From positions 4,859,915 through 4,923,914 of the forward strand of contig OU342817.1 of assembly GCA_910591455.2 (NCBI GenBank): a stretch of 64,000 nucleotides of DNA, given 5' to 3'. This DNA is from Pholis gunnellus (taxonomy: Eukaryota > Chordata > Actinopteri > Perciformes > Pholidae). Shown here one piece after another: positions 38,401-49,756 of the stretch. The position numbers were made by a program, and so were the translations under genes. A model generated the notes under the pieces. The model saw nothing but the letters and a program-made list of their open reading frames with translations. It was not told the origin of the DNA and ran no database searches. Position 1 is the first letter of the stretch, and each line of letters starts with the position of its first letter.

Positions 38401-39115
38401 AGCAGTCGAAAGTGATGGATAACTAGCAGAGAGAAGAAGCCAAACATTGATCTCAGATAAAACGCACACACACACGACCATCTTTTTGTTTTGGTCATAA
38501 ATTATATAAACTGTCAGCTTTGTGCCACAGCTTGTAGGTGTGGCTGTTTGGCTGTGTACTCAAAGTTCTGGTCTAGCCAGTAGAGCAACTGAGATTTGGA
38601 AAATAGAATTTTATAATGTTCACACCCTTTACACAAGGAAAGTTATTTCTAATGAAAATCATGTTATTGCAAGGAGCAACCCCACACTTATTAGACTATT
38701 TTCACAATAAGATTATTAATAATTTTGTCCATAAAATGTCTGTAAAAGGTGAAAAAATGGCTTCAAAATCTCCTAAAGATTGAGGTAATATCTACAAATT
38801 GTTTGTTTTGTTTGATCAACAGTTTAAAACCCAAAGCTACTCCTTTTAATTATCACACAAAGGAGAGAAAATTGAGAAAATCGTTGAGTTTAACTGGCCA
38901 GAAAGTCCTTAAACTCATTCACAGTTCCTCACACCGTCAGTCGGAGGATTAAGCCTTGTGGGAGACACCGTAGAGGCTCGGACACATTTAACATCAGCTA
39001 ATCAAAATGTAATGTTTTGCGTCCCCACCCGGTCTTTCCTGTTCTGTCTCCCTGTAGCTGCATTGATTCCTGGTCCAAGGTGAAACCCTGCTGCCCTGAA
39101 CATCCCTTTGATTGA
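35432..39115 (+). CDS. ZNRF-family RING E3 ubiquitin ligase (ZNRF1/2-like)
   Basis: Four coding exons, 35432-35966, 37265-37360, 37449-37554 and 39058-39115, sum to 795 nt and 264 residues. ZNRF proteins are membrane-anchored E3 ligases with a paired zinc finger and RING at the C-terminus. MGTRAS at the start leaves Gly2 exposed for N-myristoylation, as in ZNRF1/2. Residues 3-178 are Ser/Pro/Asp-rich and disordered. The zinc finger is C182-x2-C185-x11-H197-x3-C201. The RING has C221, C224, C239 or C241, H244, C247, C258 and H261, ending CPEHPFD where ZNRF1/2 end CPEHP-x-D. W251 matches the family's E2-contact tryptophan. The N-terminal half is unlike human ZNRF1 or ZNRF2 as I recall them, so the exact paralogue is left open. 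Donor and acceptor sites are canonical. It is head-to-head with TEP1. Confidence 0.88.
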
Positions 39116-39364
39116 CTCGTGGGTCACATGTATTCTGCACAGTGACCAACCCGACTCAGGTATGTAAGACCGTGAGGCTCACTGAATGACCGGCACGTCC
39201 AGTTAACTGATTTCTCAATACTCCCGATATAGAATACCATTTTTGTTTCATGTAACAAAAGAAGCTTCTTAAATGTAAAATGTCTGAACACAAGAACCTG
39301 AATAAGTACAAACATCCACACATTTTGTGCAAGTTTGTGGTGTGAAATAAGACACGAGAGCGAC

Positions 39365-39640
39365 AACTAACAATTCTTCTCATTATCGATTTAAAATGCA
39401 GAATATTCTCAATTAATTATTTTATCGATTAAAGAGAAATATCTGTTATAAGCTCCCACAGTCAATGAAGAAGTCCTCTGTGTGACCAACAGTCCAAAAC
39501 CTAAAAATATTCAGTTTATTTATGTTTGACGAAGGAAATGATCAAATTCTCACTTTTGAGAAGCTGGAACTAGAAGTGTTTTTTGCTTCAAAAACGACTT
39601 CAACAATGAATCAATGAGCTAAATGCAATATATGTTGTGT
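39365..39640. repeat. Dispersed teleost-type repeat with ATCGATT core
   Basis: Lies in the 3'UTR intron of the ZNRF-type gene. Contains ATTATCGATTTAAAATGCAG, TTATTTTATCGATTAAAGAG and TTTTGAGAAGCTGGAAC. Related in wording to 4180-4500 and 5050-5200. Confidence 0.45.
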
Positions 39641-41306
39641 TTTATGTGCTCCATAACAGTAGAACAGACATTAGTTTAACTATTTTGCATGCATTTGCCA
39701 CATCATTTGATACATTTTACTGAAAAATATTACTAATGTGACATTGAGTTCAGCGTAGCCCTGTTGCAGACTATAATTTAGTACAATCATTACAGTATGC
39801 ACGACTTTGTCTAATGTCCGCTCTGTCCTTTTCCGCCCTTACAGGAGACTACACTGAATCCCAATAAGGTCCCATTTAAAAATGTGTAACTGAACAAATA
39901 AAAGCCCGCTGTCCCTCTCAGACGCAAACCTATATTTTTGAGCGGGCAACACGCGATCCGAAGAAGAAGCTCCAGTTAGCGACGCCCGACGCTCCCCCCG
40001 TTTGGATCGGTCCATTTTGAACCTGGTCTAGACCATTTCAAGCCAAACGACAATAAAATCTCTGGTGGAGACTCTTGTTGGAACACAAGTGGAGACGGTT
40101 TCCTTTCTATGTTTCAGAATCAGCAGAACATATATATAAATATATATACATAATTTTTTCATATAACATTTTCATCCTGGAACGATGGAACTTGGAGATA
40201 AAAACAAAAAGTTAACTGTGACTCTGCATCCTCTCCTGTGTAGTGTAACGGGATTGGTCATTTTTAAAGTATTTTGCAGAAAGAGTATTGTTCCATGTCA
40301 TGCATTGGATGAATGTTTTCTTTCCTCGGCGAACCCCAAAATGAACCAACCTCTCGTACCAAAAGCATGAACGGTAACCACATTGCTTTATTTTGAACCA
40401 GCTGGAGGTTGAGGGCTTGTTGTTGGTGAATGGGGGCTGCCGTTGCTCGGTGTTTTATTTTTTCTTTTTTTTATATTACATGTAAACATTTCAGGGGAAG
40501 TTTGGGGGCTAATTATTTTTATTTTTTGAGTGGGTCAGTTTCTTTAGTTGGCGCTGAGTTTAATGTGCTGCTACTTGCTGAGTGTTTAGGGCGGTTGTAG
40601 GTATTTTATAGGGTCATAGTAGCGATGGTGTTGGCACCAGTTTGAGCACTTTTGTCCTTCAAGGCTGATTTTTGTTTTATTTTTTTCACATAAGGTCTGG
40701 GAGAAGGTTCTGCGTGTGCAAGTTGTGTGTGTGTGTGTTGAAATGACCAGGGACAGCAAATGTCCTGAGCGTGACTGTGTATTCAGGAAAGTGTGACTTT
40801 GTGTGTGTTTACTGTAGATTGCCCTGATGTCTGCTTGGTCAAGCGGGTTACCCTTTTTTAATTTTTAATGCTAGTGTTTAAGTACAGTTACGCTGGCAAA
40901 CATCCTGCTACACGTGGCATTGGTACGCAACGGTCTCGTTGTACTTTGAATGCAGGTTTTTTTGGGGGGAGTTTCCCCCCCATGGCTCCCCTTCTCCCTC
41001 CTCATTCTCAAACACTCTCTCGGGGTGCAGTAGAGATTTCTGGGCCAGATCCCCAGAGACAGTTTTTGCCATCTGGTTTGATTAATGCCAGATTGAGGAG
41101 GGATGAAGGGATGGACGGGTTGAGGGATATATTTTTGGGGCATGTTTACACCATGTGGCATCTGCCTCTCTCCCCAACACTGGAGGCAATGGACAGCTGA
41201 TGTTTTAATTATTACATAACCAGCCCCCACCGCTTTCCCCCTTTTTAGATATTCTATCATCACATAATGATCATCGCTAAATGTGTTCAATGGCTTTCCC
41301 TTTGCC

Positions 41307-41424
<118 letters not shown>

Positions 41425-42396
41425 GATTGCCTTTGCCTGGTGAAGGGGTTCTTGTGCGAGCCGGTATCTGTAGTGTTTTTAGGGCTGAAATGAGGCCCAG
41501 CAGTAAGGTTGCTCTCTGATGCTGCTCGTTCACAGAGGGGGGGGGGGGAAGGGCAAAAACATGAATTGATTGCTTTTGCCGTCTGTTCCGTGTGTTTTTA
41601 AATCTATGCGCTCACAAGTGGTATGGATCAGTTTAGGGGTCAGTCCGGTGCACAGGTTTCCTACTGGCTAGTTTGTTCACCCCAGCCTCCCTCTCTCTCT
41701 CTGGTCTCTGGTGTTCTGCAGTCTGAGGTGCTACGACGTCTCTGGCCACTAGAGGGCAGCCCTGTGCATGTGCTTCTTTTGTATTGGAGAGTAAAAACAA
41801 ATAATGCCAAAAGTCTGTCTGTGAATTTGGGGGCATTGTGTGAGAGAGTGCGGAGATCATTAGATCATTTGTTGTGGTGATAAGTTATGATGTTGTATAC
41901 TTTGGCTGGGAGGTGTGTGTGCGTGTGTGTGGTGGTTGGGTTGTCGATAAAGACGAGACAATCTAAAACCCCACATTACTCTCTTTTACTTTCTTATCCC
42001 CTCTAAGCTGTGTGGTGCAATACCTCAATCATTACCAATGCTAACTAAGCGCTCTGTGTGTAAACTAGCTCCTCTCCAACCAAGGGCGGTATTTTGTATA
42101 AATGTCCCTAAGTCCTTGGTTTTGAATTGCAGGGCACTGATCCCCCCCGTCTGCCCTGTGCTTTTGAAGTCGATGTATTAGATGAGAATGTTTCACCACA
42201 GCGGTATCTGCACCTCCCAAGATATGGACAATCTGCCTTTACTCTGGTATAAAAAACAAATTGAATTTTATTTATTAAATTGTAAATATGTAATGCAATT
42301 CAAACAAATGGCTTGGTCTTTGTCTGTTCAATATACTGTTTCTAAAGCTCCAATCTTTTGTATGTCTCAGAAATTGTTTTTATATGTATTTTTTAC

Positions 42397-42402
42397 AATA
42401 AA
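42397..42402 (+). terminator. Candidate distal poly(A) signal of the ZNRF-type gene
   Basis: AATAAA followed by TATGTGTGAGAG and, about 30 bases on, TGTTTTGTGTTTTT, a good GU/U-rich downstream element. Confidence 0.6.
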
Positions 42403-42420
42403 TATGTGTGAGAGATGTTT

Positions 42421-43544
42421 TGTGAACGTCTGTTTTGTGTTTTTAAGTGTCAATGGTGGGTTTTTTTCTGGTTGTTCGTCCCGTTCAGTGAGACATGAAA
42501 CAGGACAGACTCGTCCTGAAGAGATTTATTTTAATAAGAATTTAAAGTGGGAACCTCAAAGATGGAGATATGCACACAATTCTAAAAACTCCACGTCTCA
42601 ATACTCGTTTTCTTCCCGAGGCCAGCGTATTATTTAAATTATGTACAATAGGAGTATTTCTGCTAGGCTACAACGCCAACAGGGCGAGCAGGCGCTGCAC
42701 TTTGGCGGGTTTTTTACTGTTCGCGGGAAGTTGAAACATTTTCAAAAATGCTGCATTTGTCACAATCACTTTTAAACCAAGCCGTCCAATCACAGTGGAG
42801 GAGGGGTCGGACAAATAACCTACCACAAAGAGGTGATCAGATGTGTTTTATTTTAAGTATGTTGGGGTCTTGTGTTAAGCTCTTTACGGTGTCCTCGTGT
42901 CTGGAGCAGTGGACCAAACGTATTTCCCCTGTGGGATAATAAAATGTATCTGAATCTGGAATGTTTCCTCGGCCACAAAACCTCTTCAGCCACATCCTCT
43001 CCCTCCGGACTTTATCCAGAGCAAGTACTCTACCGTGTGCCGACATTTTTACTTACTTTCACGTATATTCCGCATCTTAGCACGTCGCCTCCAAAGTGCC
43101 CTCAAGCGCTCCCAGCTAGGCGTTTTCAGAACAGTCTGTCGTTTTAGCTGCAGGAGAAAAACCCTTTTAGTGGACACAGCAAATGGACCAGGGCTGCCAC
43201 TTTAAATTACATTAATGCTAACTCGCAAATCTTTCTAAATAACTGTTTAAAATAACAAATGACAAACTTGGAACATCTTCAGGTATTGGTTCTTTCCTCC
43301 CTCTATTAAAAATGAAATCTTCTGCATATTAAACTGTACAAATACAGCAGTAGTTTGCCAATGTGAGCTTTAATTCTGTTACTGGTGCGACGAATGATCA
43401 TTTTCATTATCGATAAATCTGTACTGAAGTCTGGACAGTCATATTTGGTTGTGGACCCTGTATTACTGACATGGGACCCCTGGAAGTCCTCACACCCCAC
43501 ATTTGACGGCCTCTGACCAACTGTGAAGCAACAGTAGAGTTTTT
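42421..43544. other. Intergenic region, no gene seen
   Basis: Lies between the likely end of the ZNRF-type 3'UTR and the TMBIM duplication. It has only short frames without splice context or recognisable motifs. Confidence 0.55.
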
Positions 43545-43599
43545 AATTCCTGCAATGAGTCCTTCATGCTGTTAGGAAGTGAAACTACACCACAGGTTG

Positions 43600-43688
43600 G
43601 GAGAGGATAAATGGCAGCCATCACCAGGCGAGGTTCAGTTTTTGTGTCGTCTCCTCCTCACTCAGCACTGCGTGGTGTCAGACGCAAG
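43600..43688 (+). promoter_or_regulatory. TMBIM gene noncoding first exon (3' boundary sure, 5' start unknown)
   Basis: GTCTCCTCCTCACTCAGCAC and GTGGTGTCAGACGCAAG lead to a good donor (GTAAGC) at 43689. The same wording recurs before a donor at 48672 in the second unit. It joins to the acceptor before 44873, 11 bases ahead of the ATG. Confidence 0.6.
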
Positions 43689-44883
43689 GTAAGCAGAACA
43701 TTAATGTTACTCTATGTTGTCTTAACTTGTTAAAAGCAATACCTTCTGTTTACACTGCTGCATGTTTTATTTGCGTGTAGTATTTACAGGTACGGTGTTA
43801 TGTTATATAATAACGAGGGTCTGTTTACTCAAATCACAAAGAAATATATTTTGACATATACCCCCTACTATTATTTATTCATGCATGTACTGATACTCAT
43901 GCAGTCTCTTATAGAAACCTGCCAAAACCCCCAAAACACTTAATAGCTAGACTGTTGGTACATCACATTTGCTTCGTGTGATTTTGGGGGAACTGACTGT
44001 TTTAGCGGTCTGGATTTAGAAGGAAGCAGGTGCATCAATGGCTCTTCTTTTATTTGAATTTTTTTAGCTAATTTATTTTCTATTAATTTGAGTGAATTCA
44101 GTTTTAGATTGTCAGTTAAATAAGTTATTTTACTTGTGATAACTCTACTTGAATTCAGAACTTTAACTTGTAAACGAATATTTTAGGCCATGGCATTTCT
44201 ATTTTGAGTAAAGTAAAGGATCTGAGTTCATCCACCGCTGACATGAACATACCTCGTTAATATTATTAGAAACATCTGTGCTTTTCCTATTAGGACAAGT
44301 CTACATGCCAGCTGTGAAAAAAAGGCCTATTGTCTCCTTCCTATTAATATTACTGCTTTTGTAGATTGAACCTTGAATGAAATCTCGGGACCTTTACGGG
44401 ATATGATGTTGGAAAACCCAAGACTACATGACCTTCCTAAAGCTGAACAACATGACACAACACTTGTATTTCCCACCATGTTTACTGGGAGTAAGAGAAG
44501 TGACATCATAGTTTTACTTCCTAATGTTTACATTCTTGGGCAACAAGATACAAAGTCAGAAACCCTGTGTGAGCTCACGGGCAGATGTTTGACTCAATTA
44601 CAACAACAGAGATAGACAGGAGATGCCATCTCTGCTGTTTGTTCTCTCTCCACAATCTTTCTCATCAATGATTGATCACTGATGACTGAATGAATATACA
44701 ACATGGTCTTCTTGTTTCACATGCAGGCTTGACAATATCAATGACTGTACAATTCAGTAAAACAGCAACTTACCACTCCAGCTGCTAAACACAATGTATC
44801 CCATCAGACCCGTGTTTGCTTTTGTTTAAGTTGATCTTTTTATTTGACTGAACTTCTGTGTTTAACTTACAGTTTCCTGCAGA

Positions 44884-47741
44884 ATGTCAGATAAAGAGAC
44901 ACAGGACGCTCTTGGTCATGATGAGTCCTCACCACCACCACCGTTATACTCCTACGAAGGACAGCAACCTCCACCCTACTCTGCAGCCCCGGCAATGTGC
45001 CCTCCATCTAAAATTGAGACAACTTGCATCTATCAGCCTACAACTGGGTACGAGTCTTTCCGGGACATCTGCCCAGAGGCCTCGTCGGACACGACTCCAC
45101 TGATAGCCTCGTCTTCTTTTGATGACAAGACCGTGAGAAGAGCGTTTGTCAGAAAGGTTTGTACGACTCGCTGTGGACACGTTTTCCTACACCACAATAT
45201 TTCCAGACCTGTTTTAGGGATCCTCCTCAGGGTTCGCAGCTCACAAGAGACATTTCAGGAATCGCACAGGATGATTAACAGGAAAAGAACGCAGAGGAAA
45301 TATATTTTTGTAACACAAAACTGGACACTGCAAAGAATGTTAGAGCACAAGAGGTTCTGGACAGCTAGGTCAGATGTTGTGCCTGCTGAATAATCAAACA
45401 ATCTCTCTTAATATAAAACTTTATATGAAAACTTTTAAATACACCGTTAAGATCAGTTGTGCAGAATATTTAGTTTTTATAACTGCTTGTTCGTCATCTT
45501 TTCCTGTGCAGGTGTTCAGCATCCTGACTCTCCAGCTGCTGTTCACCTTCAGTGTGGTGTGTGTGTTCACCTTCTCCAGCGTGGTCAAAGAGGCGGTTCA
45601 GACCAACCTGGGGGCCTACCTCAGCTCCATCATCATCTTCATCGTGGTCGCCATAGCCCTCAGCTGCTGCAAGTCCTTCAGTCGGCGTCACCCCTGGAAC
45701 ATCGTGGGACTGGTGGGTTACAGATACAGGAGCGAAAAACCCCAAATATCTAATTGGGAAAATGTATTTCACTCGATATATAGACCAAAAGGACAGTTGC
45801 TGCTACCTCAACTATATGCGGCTTAATAAAGTAGAAGTACAAGTTATACATCTAATAACTAGAAAATATATTCTAGTACGTTAAAGACATTAAAGTAGTA
45901 ATGATAAAACATTTTGGCAAATCTTTTATTCACTCCTTGGTTTTTCTCAACTTTTAGACTTCTCTTAACATTTAAATCGTCTCTGAGAAACTGGTAATTT
46001 ATTTATTGTTTCCAAATGAAAACCTCACTTTCCTCTTGAGCGGTTGAGATTTTGTTTGCATTTGAAATTAGGAAAGACTCTTCCTCTATTGTGAACGTTA
46101 AATACACAATGCCGATCACGGCACAAACACTGCAAGGGTTAGGTGGGCATGCATTTCTGCACAGTTTTTCATTAAGATCTAAAAAACTATGATTATTTAA
46201 AGATGCAAACAATCTGGACCCGTTTCTGTTTGAAGCAGTTAAACGTGAAACTATCTATAAAGCAAAAAATAACTTTCTCTGAAGATATTGGTGGAGGTGA
46301 TTAATACATTGAATTGTGTGCCTGCAGGTTGTGGTCACCCTGAGCTTGTCATACATGGTGGGAACCATCGCCTCCTTCCACGACACCACCGCTGTCGTCA
46401 TCACTATGGGAGCAACCGTGGCCATTTCTGTCGCAATCATTGCATTCTCTGCACAGGTCAAAAATGCTTTCTGTATACAGACATAGACATCATGGTCTGT
46501 GTTTATTTTGAGCAGAGCGATCTGCAGACTTTTCAGTTGCCCCACTTAACCTTTTTTTATTTACTGTGTTTGCAGACTCGTTATGATTTCACTATTTGGT
46601 ACGGTGTTCTGCTGATTCTGGTTGTGGACATGATCATGTTTGGGTTCTTCTGCACCTTCTACTACTCCTACATCAGTGAAGTCGCCTATGGATGTCTGGG
46701 TGCTCTGCTGTATTCACTGGTACGGGAGAAAAGAACAACGTATACCATGATAATAATACTGAACACTTTTGCTAAACAGCAGAAGGAACAAAATCATATA
46801 AAAAACACTCACTAGTTCTGTTGTCCTGGTCACCTCAGTAGGTTAAACAGTACTACCACTGATGAAAGCATTCATTTGCAATTATGCTTTGGGAGAAATA
46901 TCCAGCAGTTTTGCAGGTTCCTAATTTAACATGTCTGCCACTACAGCTATGAATACATCTTTTGAAAGAAAAAGGAAAGCTCTGTGTGGCGTCAAAACAC
47001 GCAGTTCCACTTTATTTAAAGTACTTTTTTTATTGTTTTTTATTTTAACACGTGGACAGCAGCAAAATAAGTTTCTTTATCATGATTAAAGGCACTGCAC
47101 TCACACGCCGGGGCTCCCATTAACTGCTTTAATTAAAGAAAATGAACAATGAGTGTGTAGGTGCTTTGAAGGTTCAAAGCCACACAAGCCGGAGTGGATG
47201 CAACAGGTTCGATTTTTAGGAATCATCAATGAAATCTGACAGCGACAACAGTGAAAAGGTCACTTAGCAAAGGAAACATTTTTTCCATCATGAGGAGTTT
47301 TCAGAGGATTGATTTGATTTGATGACTGTCAAAGTACATAGTAAATATAAAAATGTATGACAGATGTATTCATAGTAAATGCACCAATGTTACTTTAATG
47401 ACTTCAACAATGTATCTGTTCCATTCAAGTGAACAATACCAAGATCCTGAAACCGGAGGAGCTAATTGGAATGAAGCCATTATTCGTTTGATAATTCACA
47501 CCTGTGCTTTTCCTACTGCGACATGTCTTCTATCATAAACTATGACGTTAATTATTATTTATCTGGTGGTACTCTCTCACCCTGTCCTAACGCTTCCTCC
47601 CCTCAGTTCCTGATGGTGGACTGTCAGCTGATGATGGGGATGATGAGTTACCGTCTGCATCCAGAGGAATACATCAACGCTGCTCTTAATATCTACCTGG
47701 ACATAGTCCTCATCTTCCTCTTCCTGCTGGGGAGGAGATGA
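44884..47741 (+). CDS. TMBIM/lifeguard-family multi-pass membrane protein
   Basis: Five coding exons, 44884-45156, 45512-45712, 46328-46456, 46576-46719 and 47607-47741, all phase 0, sum to 882 nt and 293 residues. TMBIM (Bax-inhibitor-1-like) proteins are six- or seven-helix leak channels in ER, Golgi or plasma membrane that modulate Ca2+ and cell death. The N-terminus is proline-rich with a PPPY (PPxY) motif that could recruit NEDD4-type ligases. FDDKTVRRAFVRKV is the family's entry to helix 1. Helices follow in each exon (LTLQLLFTFSVVCVFTF; AISVAIIAFSAQ; YGVLLILVVDMIMFGFF). The two conserved pore aspartates are kept, in FLMVDCQLMMG and IYLDIVLIF, and PEEYINAALNIYLDI is strongly LFG-like. 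The C-terminus is short (FLLGRR). It is nearest to LFG2/FAIM2, GRINA or TMBIM1; the exact paralogue is uncertain. No AATAAA was seen in the first several hundred bases after the stop. Confidence 0.88.
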
Positions 47742-49483
47742 AACTAAAACACATTTACACACACAGACGGACTGACACGCCAAACTGTATCTACAAAGAC
47801 GATGTCCTTATTATCTATTTACTGTAACTCCTGTAATAACTGACAATACTACATAAACTAAAATCTATATGAAATACTGTTGTACTGTATTTGTTTTTTT
47901 GCGGTGCATGTTCACCTGTACAGAATTTTAAACCGACTATTATCGAAACAAATGAAAGCATTCGATTTGTGTTTTTTTTGGCATTGATAAGACACATTCA
48001 ATAGAGTTTAGGTAATTATTCCGTAGAAATGCTCACGTTAAACCTGCACGAAAACATCGAATTCATTACATTGTGTTGTTAAAAGTCAGATGCTGATAAT
48101 CAAAAAGATCCACGAGGCCATTTGTGTTTCATACGGCACCAAAGCAGAGACATGATTGAACACAGTACAGCTCACATTGGTTTTAGGTCGTTTGTGATAT
48201 AAAGCAGCAGAAACTAAAAGTGTTGAGCACATCTTCTCGGATCCCTGTAGATACTATTCAGGTTCACTTTCAGTTTGACTTCAAGAAACAAGTCAGATGT
48301 GGGTCAATGATTACGAGGTCTGGAAACAGGCTTTACAGGAAATACTGCAATTACTCTTTCTGCCTGTCAAAAGCTGGCACCAAACGCAAATTAGATAATG
48401 TGTCTTAAATTGTCCCGCTTTGATTTTGTACTGATCGGGACAAGGGACAACCCTTTATCCACATCTGACCGAGTGGAACAATGGTGGACTTTGCAGTTTC
48501 CATCAGGGAATTTTTTTTTTTACTTCACTTCATGGCATCAGGAAGTGAAACTCACCGCACCACAAGTTGTGAGAATAACTGACACCAATCATCATGTAAG
48601 GTTGTGTTTTGTGTCATCTCCTCCTCACACAGCACGGCGTGGTGTCAGACAATTATAATCCATCAGAGAAGGTAAAAACAATCACTTTACTCTCTTTTAT
48701 GTATTCTTAACTTGTTCTGTGTATAAAGTTAACACAAATATCCTGCTTTTTACTCTGCTTTTTATTGACTTTTATTTATTGGTACTTTTAACAAGACAAC
48801 AAATATTAGCAGTTAATCCTGCTGAGGGTGTGTTCACTCAGATCACAACAAATAGATTTAGCCGGTTACTAACTGCAACAAATGATATTTTAAACTCATT
48901 TAATTGTATTAATTTGAGTTAATTAGTCAGAGGAAGAAGAAGAAATACGTCTGTTTTCACTGTGGAACTCTACAGCTCTGAACATGTAAATGTTAAATGC
49001 TCAAAAACAGTTACCAGTTCATCCAAATATGTTTTTGTAAAACGAGGTAGATCTACATAACAGCACTGATATCTCTGCCACACAAACGTTCTCCTTGTTC
49101 CCCAACATTAAGTGTCCATGTGTCAGTCCAGCGTTTCAGTTTATTTGATATTAATCAAGGTGTACACATGACACAAGCTTCTTCTTCTTCTTTGGTTTTA
49201 AATCTCCACTTAATAAAATGAACTCCTTCCCAGCTATTTCCCACTCTGCTATAACATTTGTATTTCCCATGACCCTAAAACCTTCCCCCAGAAATTCCAA
49301 CAAACAGAAATCCCTTGCTGCATCTATAAAAAGTTTTTTAAATTTCTACTCCAGCAGTGGTTAATTAACATTGCCAAAAACAGATCCTTACAAAAGCAAC
49401 ATTCCTCATGCTTCCCGACCGTCTTTGTTCTCCTTACAGCTTCTTGTCACACCTTGGCTACTTCCTGGTGCGTTTATCTTTTC

Positions 49484-49756
49484 TTATATAACCCTGAATA
49501 TGTTATATAACCCTGCATTTTCAAACTCCTCTACTCTCTTTGGACAGTGAGCCTCCCACGCCGCATGATTCACTTTGTAAAGAGGACACTCTGGCTCTTT
49601 CTCACAGTCTCCTTCACAGTCAGTCTCACCACATTTGCCACATGTGGTCAAATCACTCCTACACACTAACAGATGAAACTTCCAACAGCTCTGACATCGT
49701 AGCTCATCGACCTGGTTCTTCAACATCACAAGTTTTCCGATTTCAAACCACCTCAT
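49484..49756 (-). mobile_element. LINE-type ORF1 (zinc-knuckle) fragment
   Basis: The minus strand encodes a 90-residue open stretch with paired Cys motifs: CQSCWKFHLLVC, CGKCGETDCEGDCEKEPEC, then NHAAWEAHCPKRVEEFE. This C-x2-C / C-x2-C with H-A-A-W and C-P-K is typical of the nucleic-acid-binding knuckles of non-LTR retrotransposon ORF1 proteins. Flanking minus-strand sequence down to about 49180 is probably part of the same 5'-truncated or decayed insertion. It lies in intron 1 of the degenerate TMBIM copy and is absent from the intact copy, so it arrived after the duplication. Confidence 0.65.

Larger units (their letters stand above)
43545..48240 (+). repeat. Tandem segmental duplication, first unit (intact TMBIM gene)
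   Basis: The unit begins near AGGAAGTGAAACT and ends near 48240. It matches 48515-55035 in the same orientation across the promoter, noncoding exon 1, all five coding exons, the 3'UTR and a 3' flank (AAAGTCAGA-GCTGATAAT, AAGCAGAGAC and following). Confidence 0.8.

Noticed and set aside
42182..42637. 151-codon open frame
   Set aside because: It spans the likely poly(A) signal of the ZNRF-type transcript and looks like UTR and flank by composition.
44373..44615. 80-codon open frame upstream of the TMBIM start
   Set aside because: It lies in intron 1, has no counterpart open frame in the duplicate, and shows no family motif.
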